Shown in pieces: positions 33,579 through 43,106 of a stretch of DNA of 64,000 nucleotides; the first letter of the stretch is position 1, and each line of letters begins with the position of its first letter. The stretch lies in NCBI RefSeq assembly GCF_900636535.1, contig NZ_LR134289.1, positions 1,054,001-1,118,000 on the forward strand. Direction: 5' to 3'. The notes beneath the pieces are model-generated. The model saw only the letters and a program-made list of their open reading frames with translations, was not told the DNA's origin and did not search any database. The DNA comes from Chryseobacterium gleum. Lineage in GTDB: Bacteria; Bacteroidota; Bacteroidia; Flavobacteriales; Weeksellaceae. The position numbers and the translations under genes are program-made.

Positions 33579-36536
33579 ATGAAAAAGAAAATTATTCTCG
33601 TCTGTGCATTGGCCTTAGGTCTGAGCGGTTTACAGGCACAACGCTGGGAACCGGTTTCGGAGAAAGTGGCACCGGTAAGGAAAGAAGTAAAGGTAGAATA
33701 TGCCTATAAGTTTGACCTTTCTGCATTGAGAGATCAGCTGAAAAATGCTCCTGAAGCCGGTATGGGAGGAAGCCCTGTAATTGTTTTTATTCCAGCAGCC
33801 AACGGAAAAATTGAAAGATTTTCAGTATACAGCTCGCCTGTAGTAGAAAAGTCTATGGCAGACCGTTATGAATTGGGAGCTTATTCAGGTATTGGCCTGG
33901 ATAGCCCGCATAAACGAATCCGGTTCAGTACTGCACCTAATGACTTCCAGTCCATGGTATTTGATGCCGATACAGGAAAATACGAATTCATAGAACCCAT
34001 CAACAAAGAAAAAGATGTTTACGGAGTCTTTTTCAAATCCAATAAATCTCATGAAGACCCTTTCGAATGCAGAACTTCTGAGCCTGAGAAAGCAAAAAAA
34101 GAGATGAATAAGCTGCTTAAGACAAAAAGTGTTTTGAATAGCGGAGGTTTTAATAAAAGCAGTGAACAAAAGTACAGAACCTATCGAATCGCCATCTCCG
34201 TAAACGGTGAATATACACAGCTTGCCGGAAGCGTTCCTTTGGCAGCGGCACGTATTAATGCAACAATGAACCGTGTAAATGGTGTGTTCGAAAAAGACTT
34301 CGGAATCCATATGATTGTGCAGGATCTTCCTCAGCTCATATTTCCAGATCCCGCTACGGATCCTTATTCGAATGTAATAACCAATACAAATGGTACATAT
34401 AGTGCTCCCGCAGCATGGAACCTTCAGCTTCAGCAAACTCTTACCAATACGCCAGGTGTGGGCAACAATGCCTATGATATAGGACATTTCTTTGGCCACA
34501 GAGGCGGCGGCGGAAGTGCCGGGGATGTAGGAAATGTCTGCAGAAACCCTGCGAGCAACAATGATGCAACTTCAAAAGGTGCGGGAATCACTTCACCTTC
34601 CACTCCGGATCAGCCTTTCGGAGATAATTATGACATAGACTTTGTAGCTCATGAAATCGGCCACCAGTTTGGTGCTGCCCATACAATGTCTATTGCTTTG
34701 CATGGTGCTCATATGGAACCGGGATCCGGATCTACTATCATGGGATACGCCGGTATTACCAACTATAATGTTCAGATGCATTCTGATGCTTATTTTCATA
34801 CTAAAAATATTGAGGAAGTAGGAGCATATGTCAATTCTCAGGATTGTGGTATTATTACTCCGGTAGCCAATACCCCTCCTTCAATCCAGCCAATGGCCAG
34901 TAAAATGATCCCTAAAGGAACAGCTTTTGTGTTAACCGCTTCTGCAACAGACACGCAAAATGATCCGATGACATATACCTGGGAGCAATATGATCTGGCA
35001 ACTTCTGCTTTCGGACCGGTAAGTGCTACCAGAAATAATGGGGCCAACTTCAGATCTCTGATGCCAACCACTAATCCTACACGCTATTTCCCTAAGTTTT
35101 CAAATGTTCTTAATGGTACGCTTACCAGTGCTGCAGATTGGGAAACCGTATCTAACATCCCAAGAACGATGAATTTCAAGGTAACGGTAAGAGACAATAA
35201 CCCTGATGTTGCACAACAACAGACACAAAGCAGTCTGATGAAAGTGGATATAGGAAACGAAGGACCGTTTAAAGTAACATCAGCTACTGTTTATAATAAT
35301 ACACCGGGAGCGGTTACATGGGATGTGGTAAACACAAATAGCGCTCCGTATAATGTACAGAATGTTAAAATAGATTATACCACAGACAATGGAAGCACAT
35401 GGACGGTAATTACCCCATCTACTCCGAATGATGGTGCTGAACCGTTTTCATTCTCTTCTTTGGCAACAGGTGCCAGTGTAAAAATAAGAGTAAGTGCTAT
35501 TGATAACGTATTCTATGCGATTGGAAATGCTACTGTTTCCGCATCTGCAAGTGCCTGTACAACATCTGCCCCTACCGGAATTACTGTAACAGGAATTACA
35601 AGAACTTCGGCATCTGTAAACTGGGCAGCTCTGGTAGGAGCATCCTATTCTGTACAGTATAGAAAAGTGGGAACTGCCACTTGGACCACTGTTCCAGTTT
35701 CAACGAACTCATATACAATTTCAGGACTTACTGAATCAACTCAATATGAAGTACAGGTGGCTAATGTGTGCGCAGGTACGCTGGGTTCTTATTCAGCATC
35801 AACCAATTTTACAACGTCTTCATTTGCCAGATGTTCAATAACAGGAACAAACGCAGCTGATGAATATATTTCCAATGTTACGGTAACGCCTTCGGGAATG
35901 AACCCTGTTTCAAACAGCAGCAGCAATACTCCTTACACGGATTATACTTCCGACCCTTCGAAGCTGATCACTCTTATGTCCGGATCTTCAGGGAACAATA
36001 TAAGCATTACCAAAGCATGGACAGGCGCACAATATAATGACGGAGTAACAGCATGGATAGACTTCAACAAAGACGGAGTATTCTCTTCATCTGAAGTCAT
36101 CTACACCAGTGCACCAAACATAGCAACACCGGTTTCCGGAACATTCTCTGTACCTGCAGATGCTTATACCGGAGGAAACGTTATTATGAGAGTGGTATTG
36201 GGATATGAAAGCCAGCCAAGCAGCGGATGCAGCAACCAGCAGTACGGTGAAGTTGAAGATTATCCGGTACTTATCCAGCAGCAGCTTTCCACAAGTGAGA
36301 CAGTGAAAGATAAGAGCTCTATTCAGATCTATCCTAACCCGGTTAGTGATGTATTAAATGTAACTCAGATTTCATCCAAAGCTCAGTTTATTATTACCAA
36401 TATGGCAGGCCAGAAAGTAATGAACGGCCAGATTAATGATAATAAAATTTCTGTTTCAAAATTAAGTACAGGAGCGTATATCATTTCAATTGAAGATAAA
36501 GGTGCTACTACCAACCTGAAATTCATCAAAAAATAA
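33579..36536 (+). CDS. Secreted reprolysin-like metallopeptidase with T9SS type A tail
   Basis: A 985-residue extracellular zinc protease. Signal peptide 1-20 (IILVCALALGLSGLQAQ). A prodomain runs to about 195. The catalytic domain carries the metzincin motif HEIGHQFGAAH (about 358-368) and a Met-turn 'STIMGYAG', so three His ligands and the Glu are present. After an Ig-like segment comes a fibronectin type III domain (about 665-750, 'TSAPTGITVTGITRTSASVNW'), a GEVEDY-type domain (about 755-905, ending YGEVEDYPV), and a T9SS type A sorting domain ('IYPNPVSDVLNVTQISSKAQ', ending KFIKK). Secretion via T9SS with cleavage of the tail is expected. Members of this group act on host or matrix proteins; the substrate here is unknown. 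Confidence 0.93.
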   Translation: MKKKIILVCALALGLSGLQAQRWEPVSEKVAPVRKEVKVEYAYKFDLSALRDQLKNAPEAGMGGSPVIVFIPAANGKIERFSVYSSPVVEKSMADRYELGAYSGIGLDSPHKRIRFSTAPNDFQSMVFDADTGKYEFIEPINKEKDVYGVFFKSNKSHEDPFECRTSEPEKAKKEMNKLLKTKSVLNSGGFNKSSEQKYRTYRIAISVNGEYTQLAGSVPLAAARINATMNRVNGVFEKDFGIHMIVQDLPQLIFPDPATDPYSNVITNTNGTYSAPAAWNLQLQQTLTNTPGVGNNAYDIGHFFGHRGGGGSAGDVGNVCRNPASNNDATSKGAGITSPSTPDQPFGDNYDIDFVAHEIGHQFGAAHTMSIALHGAHMEPGSGSTIMGYAGITNYNVQMHSDAYFHTKNIEEVGAYVNSQDCGIITPVANTPPSIQPMASKMIPKGTAFVLTASATDTQNDPMTYTWEQYDLATSAFGPVSATRNNGANFRSLMPTTNPTRYFPKFSNVLNGTLTSAADWETVSNIPRTMNFKVTVRDNNPDVAQQQTQSSLMKVDIGNEGPFKVTSATVYNNTPGAVTWDVVNTNSAPYNVQNVKIDYTTDNGSTWTVITPSTPNDGAEPFSFSSLATGASVKIRVSAIDNVFYAIGNATVSASASACTTSAPTGITVTGITRTSASVNWAALVGASYSVQYRKVGTATWTTVPVSTNSYTISGLTESTQYEVQVANVCAGTLGSYSASTNFTTSSFARCSITGTNAADEYISNVTVTPSGMNPVSNSSSNTPYTDYTSDPSKLITLMSGSSGNNISITKAWTGAQYNDGVTAWIDFNKDGVFSSSEVIYTSAPNIATPVSGTFSVPADAYTGGNVIMRVVLGYESQPSSGCSNQQYGEVEDYPVLIQQQLSTSETVKDKSSIQIYPNPVSDVLNVTQISSKAQFIITNMAGQKVMNGQINDNKISVSKLSTGAYIISIEDKGATTNLKFIKK

Positions 36537-36555
36537 AACTAACATGTTTTTTTTC

Positions 36556-36584
36556 AGCCCGGTCATTAATGGCCGGGCTTTTTC
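36556..36584 (+). terminator. Terminator after the reprolysin-like gene
   Basis: Stem AGCCCGG / CCGGGCT (with an extended weak stem) followed by T residues, 20 bases past the stop codon. Confidence 0.8.
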
Positions 36585-36676
36585 ATGTCTTCTTAAAATC
36601 TGTATTTAATTTGATTTTCTGCATAAGGCTATTAATTTAATTTTATACTTTTGAAAAGATTATTAATAAAGTTTAA

Positions 36677-38308
36677 ATGAAAAAATTGTCATACACCCTG
36701 TTATTTGCATCAGGATTGGTTTTCGGACAGTTCTTTGAGAAAGGGAAGGTTTTTACCAAACAGGATACTTTAAAAGGTTCCAATACGGAATTCCGGAATT
36801 TTTGGGATGTCAAAAAATATGATCTTTCTGTAGAACCGGATTTTGAACAGAAAAGCATCAAAGGAAATAATACAATCAGCTTTGAGATTATAAAAGATGT
36901 TACCAATCCTGTTTTTCAGATTGACCTTCAGCAGCCTATGAAAGCTGATAAGGTGGAAGCAAGTTTTCCTATTGCCAATTATAAACGGGATGGAGATTTT
37001 ATTTTCATTACAACAAATAAAAAATTTAAAAAAGGGGAAAAATACACCATCAACGTTATCTATTCGGGAAATCCAACCATTGCTAAAAAGGCACCCTGGG
37101 ATGGCGGATGGGTTTTCACTAAAGATGAAAAAGGAAACCCATGGATGACAGCTGCTGATGAGGGAATAGGAGCTTCCATATGGCTTCCTACCAAAGATAT
37201 CTGGAGTGATGAACCTAATAACGGAATCATCATGAAAATTATAACTCCTAATGATCTGGTGGGTGTGGGTAACGGCAGGCTCATTAATAAAAAAACTACC
37301 GGCAGTAAAACTACTTATACCTGGGAAGTAAAAAATCCTATCAATGCCTACTCCATTATCCCGAGTATAGGAAAATATGTAAATTTCAAAGATGTATTTG
37401 AGGGAGAAAAGGGAAAACTGGACCTGGATTACTGGGTACTTGACTATAACCTGGACAAGGCAAAAAAACAGTTTCAACAGGTAAAGCCTATGCTCTCCGC
37501 ATTTGAATACTGGTTTGGTCCCTACCCGTTTTATGAAGATTCATACAAACTGGTAGAGTCTCCTCATCTGGGCATGGAACATCAGAGTAATGTAGCCTAT
37601 GGAAACAAATATCAGAACGGCTATCTTGGCAGAGATCTTTCAGGTACAGGAGTTGGATTAAACTGGGATTTCATTATTATTCATGAAAGCGGCCACGAAT
37701 GGTTCGCTAATAATATTACCGCAAAAGACCAGGCTGATATGTGGATCCATGAAAGTTTCACCAATTATTCCGAGACTCTGTTCACGGAAAAATATATGGA
37801 CAAAAAATCTGCTGACATCTATGTTCAGGGGATCAGGAAACTGATAGACAATGACATCCCAATTATTGGCCAGTATGGCGTAAGAAATGAAGGCAGCGGA
37901 GATATGTATCCGAAAGGTGCCAATATGCTTCATACCATAAGACAGGTCATCAATAATGATGAAAAATTCAGGCAGATCTTAAGAGGTTTGAGTAAGGATT
38001 TTTATCATCAGACGGTTACCACCCAACAGATTGAAAATTATATTTCCTCAAAATCCGGAATCAATTTTTCCTCTGTTTTTGACCAATACCTGAGAACGGT
38101 AAAGATCCCGACCCTGGAGTATGCCCAAAATGGTGATACTTTAAAATTCCGTTATACAGATGTGGTAAAAAATCTGAAATTACCTATCATCATTAATGGA
38201 GATCAAACCATAAATCCAACGGAAGAATGGCAGACCGTAAAGCTTAAAAACAATAGTCCGGTTGAATTTAATCCCAACTATTATATCAATTATACTAACA
38301 CTCAATAA
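36677..38308 (+). CDS. M1-family metallopeptidase (aminopeptidase N-like)
   Basis: A 543-residue exported zinc aminopeptidase. Signal peptide about 1-17 (LSYTLLFASGLVFGQ). The zinc motif HESGHEWF is at about 336-343 (HExxH) with the third ligand Glu in 'IHESFTNYSETL' 18 residues later. The exopeptidase motif that binds the peptide N-terminus appears as GMEHQSN (GxMEN-like: H replaces N) just upstream of the zinc motif. It is shorter than full-length aminopeptidase N (about 870 residues): it lacks the long C-terminal helical domain, as many secreted M1 proteins do. No T9SS tail was found, so it is periplasmic or outer-membrane associated. A -7-like box TACTTTTG lies at 36646-36653. Confidence 0.88.
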   Translation: MKKLSYTLLFASGLVFGQFFEKGKVFTKQDTLKGSNTEFRNFWDVKKYDLSVEPDFEQKSIKGNNTISFEIIKDVTNPVFQIDLQQPMKADKVEASFPIANYKRDGDFIFITTNKKFKKGEKYTINVIYSGNPTIAKKAPWDGGWVFTKDEKGNPWMTAADEGIGASIWLPTKDIWSDEPNNGIIMKIITPNDLVGVGNGRLINKKTTGSKTTYTWEVKNPINAYSIIPSIGKYVNFKDVFEGEKGKLDLDYWVLDYNLDKAKKQFQQVKPMLSAFEYWFGPYPFYEDSYKLVESPHLGMEHQSNVAYGNKYQNGYLGRDLSGTGVGLNWDFIIIHESGHEWFANNITAKDQADMWIHESFTNYSETLFTEKYMDKKSADIYVQGIRKLIDNDIPIIGQYGVRNEGSGDMYPKGANMLHTIRQVINNDEKFRQILRGLSKDFYHQTVTTQQIENYISSKSGINFSSVFDQYLRTVKIPTLEYAQNGDTLKFRYTDVVKNLKLPIIINGDQTINPTEEWQTVKLKNNSPVEFNPNYYINYTNTQ

Positions 38309-38310
38309 AG

Positions 38311-38349
38311 AAAAAAGGCAAATCCGCATACCAGCAGGTTTGTCTTTTT
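38311..38349 (+). terminator. Possible terminator after the M1 peptidase gene
   Basis: Imperfect stem (AAAGGCAAATCC / GGTTTGTCTTTT) with an 11-base loop followed by T residues, starting at the stop codon. One bulge. Confidence 0.4.
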
Positions 38350-38441
38350 CGTTTTTTCTTTAAAATTTTAAGAAAAGTTTAATACTTTTTCCGTAACAAA
38401 TTGATAAAAAAAGCAACTATTTAACTATTAATGTAAACCTA

Positions 38442-40298
38442 ATGAGAAAAACAGTACTTAGTCTCGGTATTTTTGCTGCTTTTTTGGCAAATGCCCAGTC
38501 TATTAAAACAACCATTGACCTTGTTAATGTAAAAGATGATAAAGTAGCCGTTACCATGGAATTCCCGAAAATGAAATCCGGGGATGTTAAATTTCATTTC
38601 CCCAAAACGGTTCCGGGTACTTATTCTGTAGATGACTACGGAAGATTCATCGAAGGAATTAAGTTTTATGACAACAAAGGGAAAGAGCTTACGTATACCA
38701 AAGTAAATGACAATACCTATTCATTGAAAAATGCCCAGGGCCTTTCCAAAATCTCTTATCTTGTCAATGATAGTTTTGATGAAGAAACGGATACCTCCAA
38801 ACATAAAGCTGTATTTTCTCCGTCAGGGACCGATATTGAGGCAGGAAAAGTATATATGATCAATACCCACGGATTCATTGGATATATTGAGAATATGCAG
38901 GATGTTCCGTATCAGCTGATCGTTCAGAAACCAACCGATTTCTACGGAACCACAGCGTTGGTAGATCAGGATAAATCTGAATCTACAGATACCTATACCC
39001 TTGCCAATTATGCGAAGGTGACAGATTCTCCGCTTATGTATACAAAGCCGGATTATATCACTTTCAATGCCGGAGGGATGGATCTTGTTTTGGGCGTATA
39101 TTCCCCGACAGGAAAATATAAAGCCGCTGATTTCAAAGACAATCTTGAAAAAATGGTTATTGCCCAGAAGAAATTCCTGGGAGATATGAATACGAATAAA
39201 AAGTATGCAATCATGCTTTATCTTTCCGGAGGTGATGGTCCGTCGGTAAAAGGTTTCGGAGCACTGGAGCATCATGAATCCACAAGCGTTGTACTTCCTG
39301 AAGCCATGCCTAAAGATGCAATCGACAACACCATTACTGATGTGGTTTCTCACGAGTTTTTCCATACGGTAAACCCTCTGAAAACCCATTCTGAAGAAAT
39401 CCACTATTTTGACTACGCGGATCCTAAAATGTCACAGCACTTATGGATGTATGAAGGCGGAACAGAATACTTTGCCAATTTATTCCAGATCCAGGAAGGT
39501 TTGATCGACAAAAACCAGTTCCTGCAAAGAATTGGTGAGAAAATCGCCAACTCCAAAAGCTATGATGATACAATGCCATTTACGGTAATGAGTAAAAATG
39601 TATTGGTAGAGCCTTACAAAGATCAGTACAGAAATGTGTATGAGAAAGGAGCACTTTTAGCAATGTGTTTAGACATTGAGCTCAGAAAACTTTCCAACGG
39701 AGAAATGGGCTACCGTGATATGATCAGAAAACTGTCACAGAGATTTGGTGAAAACAAACCTTTCAAAGATGATAAGTTGATTGATGAACTGGTAACCGTA
39801 ACAGGATACCCTCAGGTAAAAGAATTTTACAACAAATATATTGCAGGGAACCAGCCAACACCTTATGCACAATATCTGAGCATGGTAGGTGTAGATATTA
39901 AAAAACAGGAAAGCCAGCCTATTTTCTGGTTTATCAAAGATCCGAACCAGACAGGTTTTGATGACAAGACCAATGCTTTTGCTTTTGATGAACATTCTGC
40001 ACTGTCTCCATTTGCAAAAAGTATTGGATTTAAAATCACTGACCAGGTGCTTGCCCTGGATGGAAGAACAGTAGACATTAAAAAAGTACAGGATTTTATC
40101 GGGTATACCCGAACCATTAAAGACGGACAGGAAGTTACCGTAACTATCCTGAGAGATAATGCAGGAAAGAAAGAGAAAATGACGCTGAAAGGAAAAGCAA
40201 TACTGGATAAAATGACCATGGAAACCCCAATATTTAAAGCGAATCCTACTCCGGAAGAGCTGAAATTACAGACCCAGTGGCTCACTGGTAAAAAATAA
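38442..40298 (+). CDS. M61-family metallopeptidase with PDZ domain
   Basis: A 618-residue exported zinc peptidase of the M61 (glycyl aminopeptidase) type. Signal peptide about 1-18 (LSLGIFAAFLANAQ). The zinc motif HEFFH is at about 304-308 inside 'VVSHEFFHTVNPLKTHSEEI'; the third ligand Glu is expected in 'LWMYEGGTEYFANLFQIQEG'. A PDZ domain covers about 510-595 ('SIGFKITDQVLALDGRTVDI' and 'TIKDGQEVTVTILRDNAG'), as in other M61 members. It follows the M1 peptidase by 133 bases on the same strand, and each gene appears to have its own regulation. It probably works in the periplasm on peptides. Confidence 0.9.
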   Translation: MRKTVLSLGIFAAFLANAQSIKTTIDLVNVKDDKVAVTMEFPKMKSGDVKFHFPKTVPGTYSVDDYGRFIEGIKFYDNKGKELTYTKVNDNTYSLKNAQGLSKISYLVNDSFDEETDTSKHKAVFSPSGTDIEAGKVYMINTHGFIGYIENMQDVPYQLIVQKPTDFYGTTALVDQDKSESTDTYTLANYAKVTDSPLMYTKPDYITFNAGGMDLVLGVYSPTGKYKAADFKDNLEKMVIAQKKFLGDMNTNKKYAIMLYLSGGDGPSVKGFGALEHHESTSVVLPEAMPKDAIDNTITDVVSHEFFHTVNPLKTHSEEIHYFDYADPKMSQHLWMYEGGTEYFANLFQIQEGLIDKNQFLQRIGEKIANSKSYDDTMPFTVMSKNVLVEPYKDQYRNVYEKGALLAMCLDIELRKLSNGEMGYRDMIRKLSQRFGENKPFKDDKLIDELVTVTGYPQVKEFYNKYIAGNQPTPYAQYLSMVGVDIKKQESQPIFWFIKDPNQTGFDDKTNAFAFDEHSALSPFAKSIGFKITDQVLALDGRTVDIKKVQDFIGYTRTIKDGQEVTVTILRDNAGKKEKMTLKGKAILDKMTMETPIFKANPTPEELKLQTQWLTGKK

Positions 40299-40302
40299 GA
40301 GA

Positions 40303-40331
40303 AAAGCGGGGAAAAATTTCCCCGCTTTTTA
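40303..40331 (+). terminator. Terminator after the M61 peptidase gene
   Basis: Stem AAAAGCGGGGAAA / TTTCCCCGCTTTT with a short loop, directly after the stop codon. Confidence 0.85.
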
Positions 40332-40370
40332 TTTTCTAAGGCTGATATTTATTCTTATTCTTTACCATTC

Positions 40371-40403
40371 AAACCTGACAGGTTTTGAAAACCTGTTAGG
40401 TTT
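40371..40403. repeat. Palindromic intergenic repeat (ACCTGACAGGT type)
   Basis: AAACCTGACAGG / CCTGTTAGGTTT is a near-perfect inverted repeat (one mismatch) around TTTTGAAAA, lying between the M61 terminator and the 3' end of the histidine kinase gene. It has the look of a dispersed Bacteroidota intergenic palindrome. Confidence 0.6.
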
Positions 40404-40446
40404 CTGTTTACAAGTGATTTTCTGTTTACAACTCATTAAACCAGCA

Positions 40447-41616
40447 TCACTCCTCTTTTCTGATCGTTATTCTAAAGGTACTTCCCTTTCCTATTTCCGT
40501 CTGGGAAATCTTAATATCTCCGTTGTGGTATTCATGAATAACTCTTCTGGCCAGCGACAATCCCAGTCCCCAGCCTCTTTTTTTGGTGGAATAGCCGGGA
40601 TTAAAAGCATTTCGTGCCTGTTGTTTTGTCATTCCGCTTCCGTTATCTTTTACTTCAATTAAAATATTCTTATTTCTTTCAAAAACAGATATTGTAATAG
40701 CACCTTCTCCTTTCATCGCATCCACAGCATTTTTTACCAGGTTTTCAATTACCCAGCTTATCAGGATTTTATTGTGGGGCACCAAAACGGTATAAGTAGG
40801 AAGATTCAGAGTAAAATTGATTTTTCTGGAAATTCTGGTTTTTAAATAATCATAATTCTCCTGAATTGTTTTACTGAAATCCCTGTCGTTCAGTTCAGGA
40901 ACGGATCCTATTTTTGAAAACCGTTCTGAGATGGTTCTCAACCTTTCAATATCTTTTTCAATCTCATGTACTCCTTCAGAATCCGGATTATCCAGCTTCA
41001 TAATTTCTATCCATCCGATCATGGATGATAAAGGTGTTCCGATCTGATGGGCTGTTTCTTTTGCCAGACCTGCCCAAAGATACCCTTCGTCCGTCTTTTT
41101 AATGGTCCTGAAAAACCAGAAAGAAAAACCGAAATACAGCAGAATAAACAGACCTAAGATATAAGGTGAATACCTGAGATTATTAAGCAGGCGTGAGTTG
41201 TCATAATACACAAACTGGTTATTTCCATCCGGCACTTTAATCTCAATCGGGTCATAATTTTTCTCCATATTCCGGATCAGATCCTGCAGTTTTTCAGGGT
41301 TTTTGATTGTACTTTCAGGAATATTTCTGTAGTATCCGAGATCAAGAATCGGATTTTTATATTTATCTGTTACGATGAACGGAATTGTGTTATTGATGTT
41401 CAGGATATCCGGCAGCAGATCCAGAACATCCGTATCGGGAGTCTTCACTTCCTGCTGTATCCTTATCGCTTTGGAAAGCAGACTGATCCTTTTGATCTCC
41501 TCTTTTCTGAGAAAATTAATAAGCGATGTTGAAGCTACTATGATGGCAATTACCAAAGTAGTCATCACAACGAAAATGATCCAGTTATTCAGCCTGGTGA
41601 GGATAGATTTTCTCAA
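40447..41616 (-). CDS. Membrane sensor histidine kinase
   Basis: A 389-residue two-component sensor. Two membrane helices (about 11-34 and 152-172) flank a periplasmic sensor of about 115 residues ('DVLDLLPDILNINNTIPFIV'). The HisKA segment has the H-box 'AKETAHQIGTPLSSMIGW' with phospho-His at about 192. The catalytic domain has the N-box 'ENLVKNAVDAMK', G1 'VKDNGSGM' and G2 'RGWGLGLSLARRVIHEYHNG'. No response regulator gene is adjacent, so it is an orphan kinase here. It follows the PBP4-like gene by 6 bases on the same strand, which could tie its signal to the cell wall; this is inference. Confidence 0.92.
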   Translation of the reverse strand: MRKSILTRLNNWIIFVVMTTLVIAIIVASTSLINFLRKEEIKRISLLSKAIRIQQEVKTPDTDVLDLLPDILNINNTIPFIVTDKYKNPILDLGYYRNIPESTIKNPEKLQDLIRNMEKNYDPIEIKVPDGNNQFVYYDNSRLLNNLRYSPYILGLFILLYFGFSFWFFRTIKKTDEGYLWAGLAKETAHQIGTPLSSMIGWIEIMKLDNPDSEGVHEIEKDIERLRTISERFSKIGSVPELNDRDFSKTIQENYDYLKTRISRKINFTLNLPTYTVLVPHNKILISWVIENLVKNAVDAMKGEGAITISVFERNKNILIEVKDNGSGMTKQQARNAFNPGYSTKKRGWGLGLSLARRVIHEYHNGDIKISQTEIGKGSTFRITIRKEE

Positions 41617-41622
41617 AGGTAT

Positions 41623-42996
41623 TTATTTTAAAACATTCAGGATTTTCTGAAGCTCTGCATTTCCGCTTCCCTGATAGTTATTGATAATAATCGAAAATAC
41701 ATATTTTTTTCCATCCTTTGCGGTATGATACCCTGCAAAAGATTTGGTATCTCTCATGGTTCCGCTTTTCATCTTCATTCCATTATCCTGAACCGGAAAT
41801 CCGTCATAATATGCTTCAAACCAGGATTGTTTTCTGGCATATAAAAGAGCCTGCACTTCTGCTTTTGCAGCTACATAATTTTGTGGAGAAAGTCCGCTTC
41901 CATCTGCAAAGTTGATCATATTTGGGTTGATTCCCTTTGACTTCCAGAATTCTTTCAGATAAGAAACTCCGCTTTTGAAGTTTGAATTTCCTTTTTTCTC
42001 TTTTCCTAAAGTTTTAATTAATGTTTCACCATACAGATTGATACTTTTTCTCAGAAACCAGTATACAATTTTATCCAGAGTCGGCGATTGGTAAGTGAGA
42101 ATAATATTATTTTTCAGAGCTTCCAAAGCCTGTTTTCCATCAATTTCAAGCTGTGAATTTGTTACCGCTTTTCCTGAAAGCTCAATACCCGATTCCTTCA
42201 GCCATTGCTTTATTTCTGCTGCCAGCTGTAGCGGCGGATTAGGAGTAGAACCGGAAACCGTAACTGTTTTCCCTGACGGAAGCATCCCGTTAATCAGCGC
42301 AACATCAGAATGAGGAGCGGTAAAGATCAGGCTTTGATCTGAGCTTCCTCCTGTTTTCAGGTCATTCAGCCATTTCACTCCTTCTAAAGGATAAGAAAAG
42401 CTTTTAAAATCGGTTCCGTTAATATTAATATCAAACTGGTTTTCTTTCCAGTTGATTCCCCAAACACCGGCGCCATAATAATTTCCAAGATCATCCCACG
42501 GCCAGCCTCCCGGAATCGTCTGATGGTCAAAATAAGAATCATCAATGACGAGGTCACCCGATATTTTAGTTATCCCTGAATTTTTAATGGCATCTATCAG
42601 TTTCTTTTTAAAATTTTCTGGTTTATAGCCCTCATACCGCCAGCTTCCCAATGTAGGATCACCATTGGAACTGATAAACAAATTCCCGTTCAGCGTTCCT
42701 GCTGATATATTTCCGGAATAACTCGAAGTGGTGGTATAAGTGTAGTTTTTACCTAAAGTTTCCAGAGCGGCACCGGCAGTAAAAATCTTCTGTGTAGAAG
42801 CTGTAGAAAGGCCTTTGTTCCCCTGGTATTCGTAAATAAGATTGCCATTTTCATCCGAAACATAAAATGACAGGCCGGAAGAAATTGCTCCCGAAGAATC
42901 CATAAGATCCTTTGTAGCTTTGTCTAGTTTCTGGGCGATATTCTGTGCGGCAACGATCTGTACAGAAAGTGTGAGTACAGCAAGTGTTTTTTTCAT
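41623..42996 (-). CDS. dacB: D-alanyl-D-alanine carboxypeptidase/endopeptidase, PBP4 (S13) type
   Basis: A 457-residue periplasmic penicillin-binding protein that trims or hydrolyses peptidoglycan cross-links. Signal peptide about 1-17. The active-site SxxK is in 'STASTQKIFTAGAALETLG' (Ser at about residue 66), the SxN-type motif is 'FADGSGLSPQNYVAAKAEV' and the KTG-type motif is 'MKMKSGTMRDTKSFAGYH'. The long insertion between the first two motifs is typical of S13. It is the first gene of a two-gene unit with the histidine kinase (6-base gap). Endopeptidase versus carboxypeptidase activity cannot be separated from the sequence. Confidence 0.92.
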   Translation of the reverse strand: MKKTLAVLTLSVQIVAAQNIAQKLDKATKDLMDSSGAISSGLSFYVSDENGNLIYEYQGNKGLSTASTQKIFTAGAALETLGKNYTYTTTSSYSGNISAGTLNGNLFISSNGDPTLGSWRYEGYKPENFKKKLIDAIKNSGITKISGDLVIDDSYFDHQTIPGGWPWDDLGNYYGAGVWGINWKENQFDININGTDFKSFSYPLEGVKWLNDLKTGGSSDQSLIFTAPHSDVALINGMLPSGKTVTVSGSTPNPPLQLAAEIKQWLKESGIELSGKAVTNSQLEIDGKQALEALKNNIILTYQSPTLDKIVYWFLRKSINLYGETLIKTLGKEKKGNSNFKSGVSYLKEFWKSKGINPNMINFADGSGLSPQNYVAAKAEVQALLYARKQSWFEAYYDGFPVQDNGMKMKSGTMRDTKSFAGYHTAKDGKKYVFSIIINNYQGSGNAELQKILNVLK

Positions 42997-43106
42997 TACA
43001 TTGTTAATTTGGGTCTAAACAAATAGCATTCAAAAGTTCATTGCAATGGTATTAATGTTCCAAGGCATGAACCTTTTTTTCATGTCTAAATTCTAATCAA
43101 ATATAG

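Noticed and set aside
33885..34499. 204-residue minus-strand frame inside the reprolysin-like gene
   Set aside because: Antisense shadow of a well-supported protease gene; composition is Phe/Cys/Ile-rich as in reverse-frame reading.
38823..39404. 193-residue minus-strand frame inside the M61 peptidase gene
   Set aside because: Antisense shadow of a gene with intact catalytic motifs.
40303..40331. GC-rich hairpin as a riboswitch
   Set aside because: A simple terminator stem immediately after a stop codon explains it.
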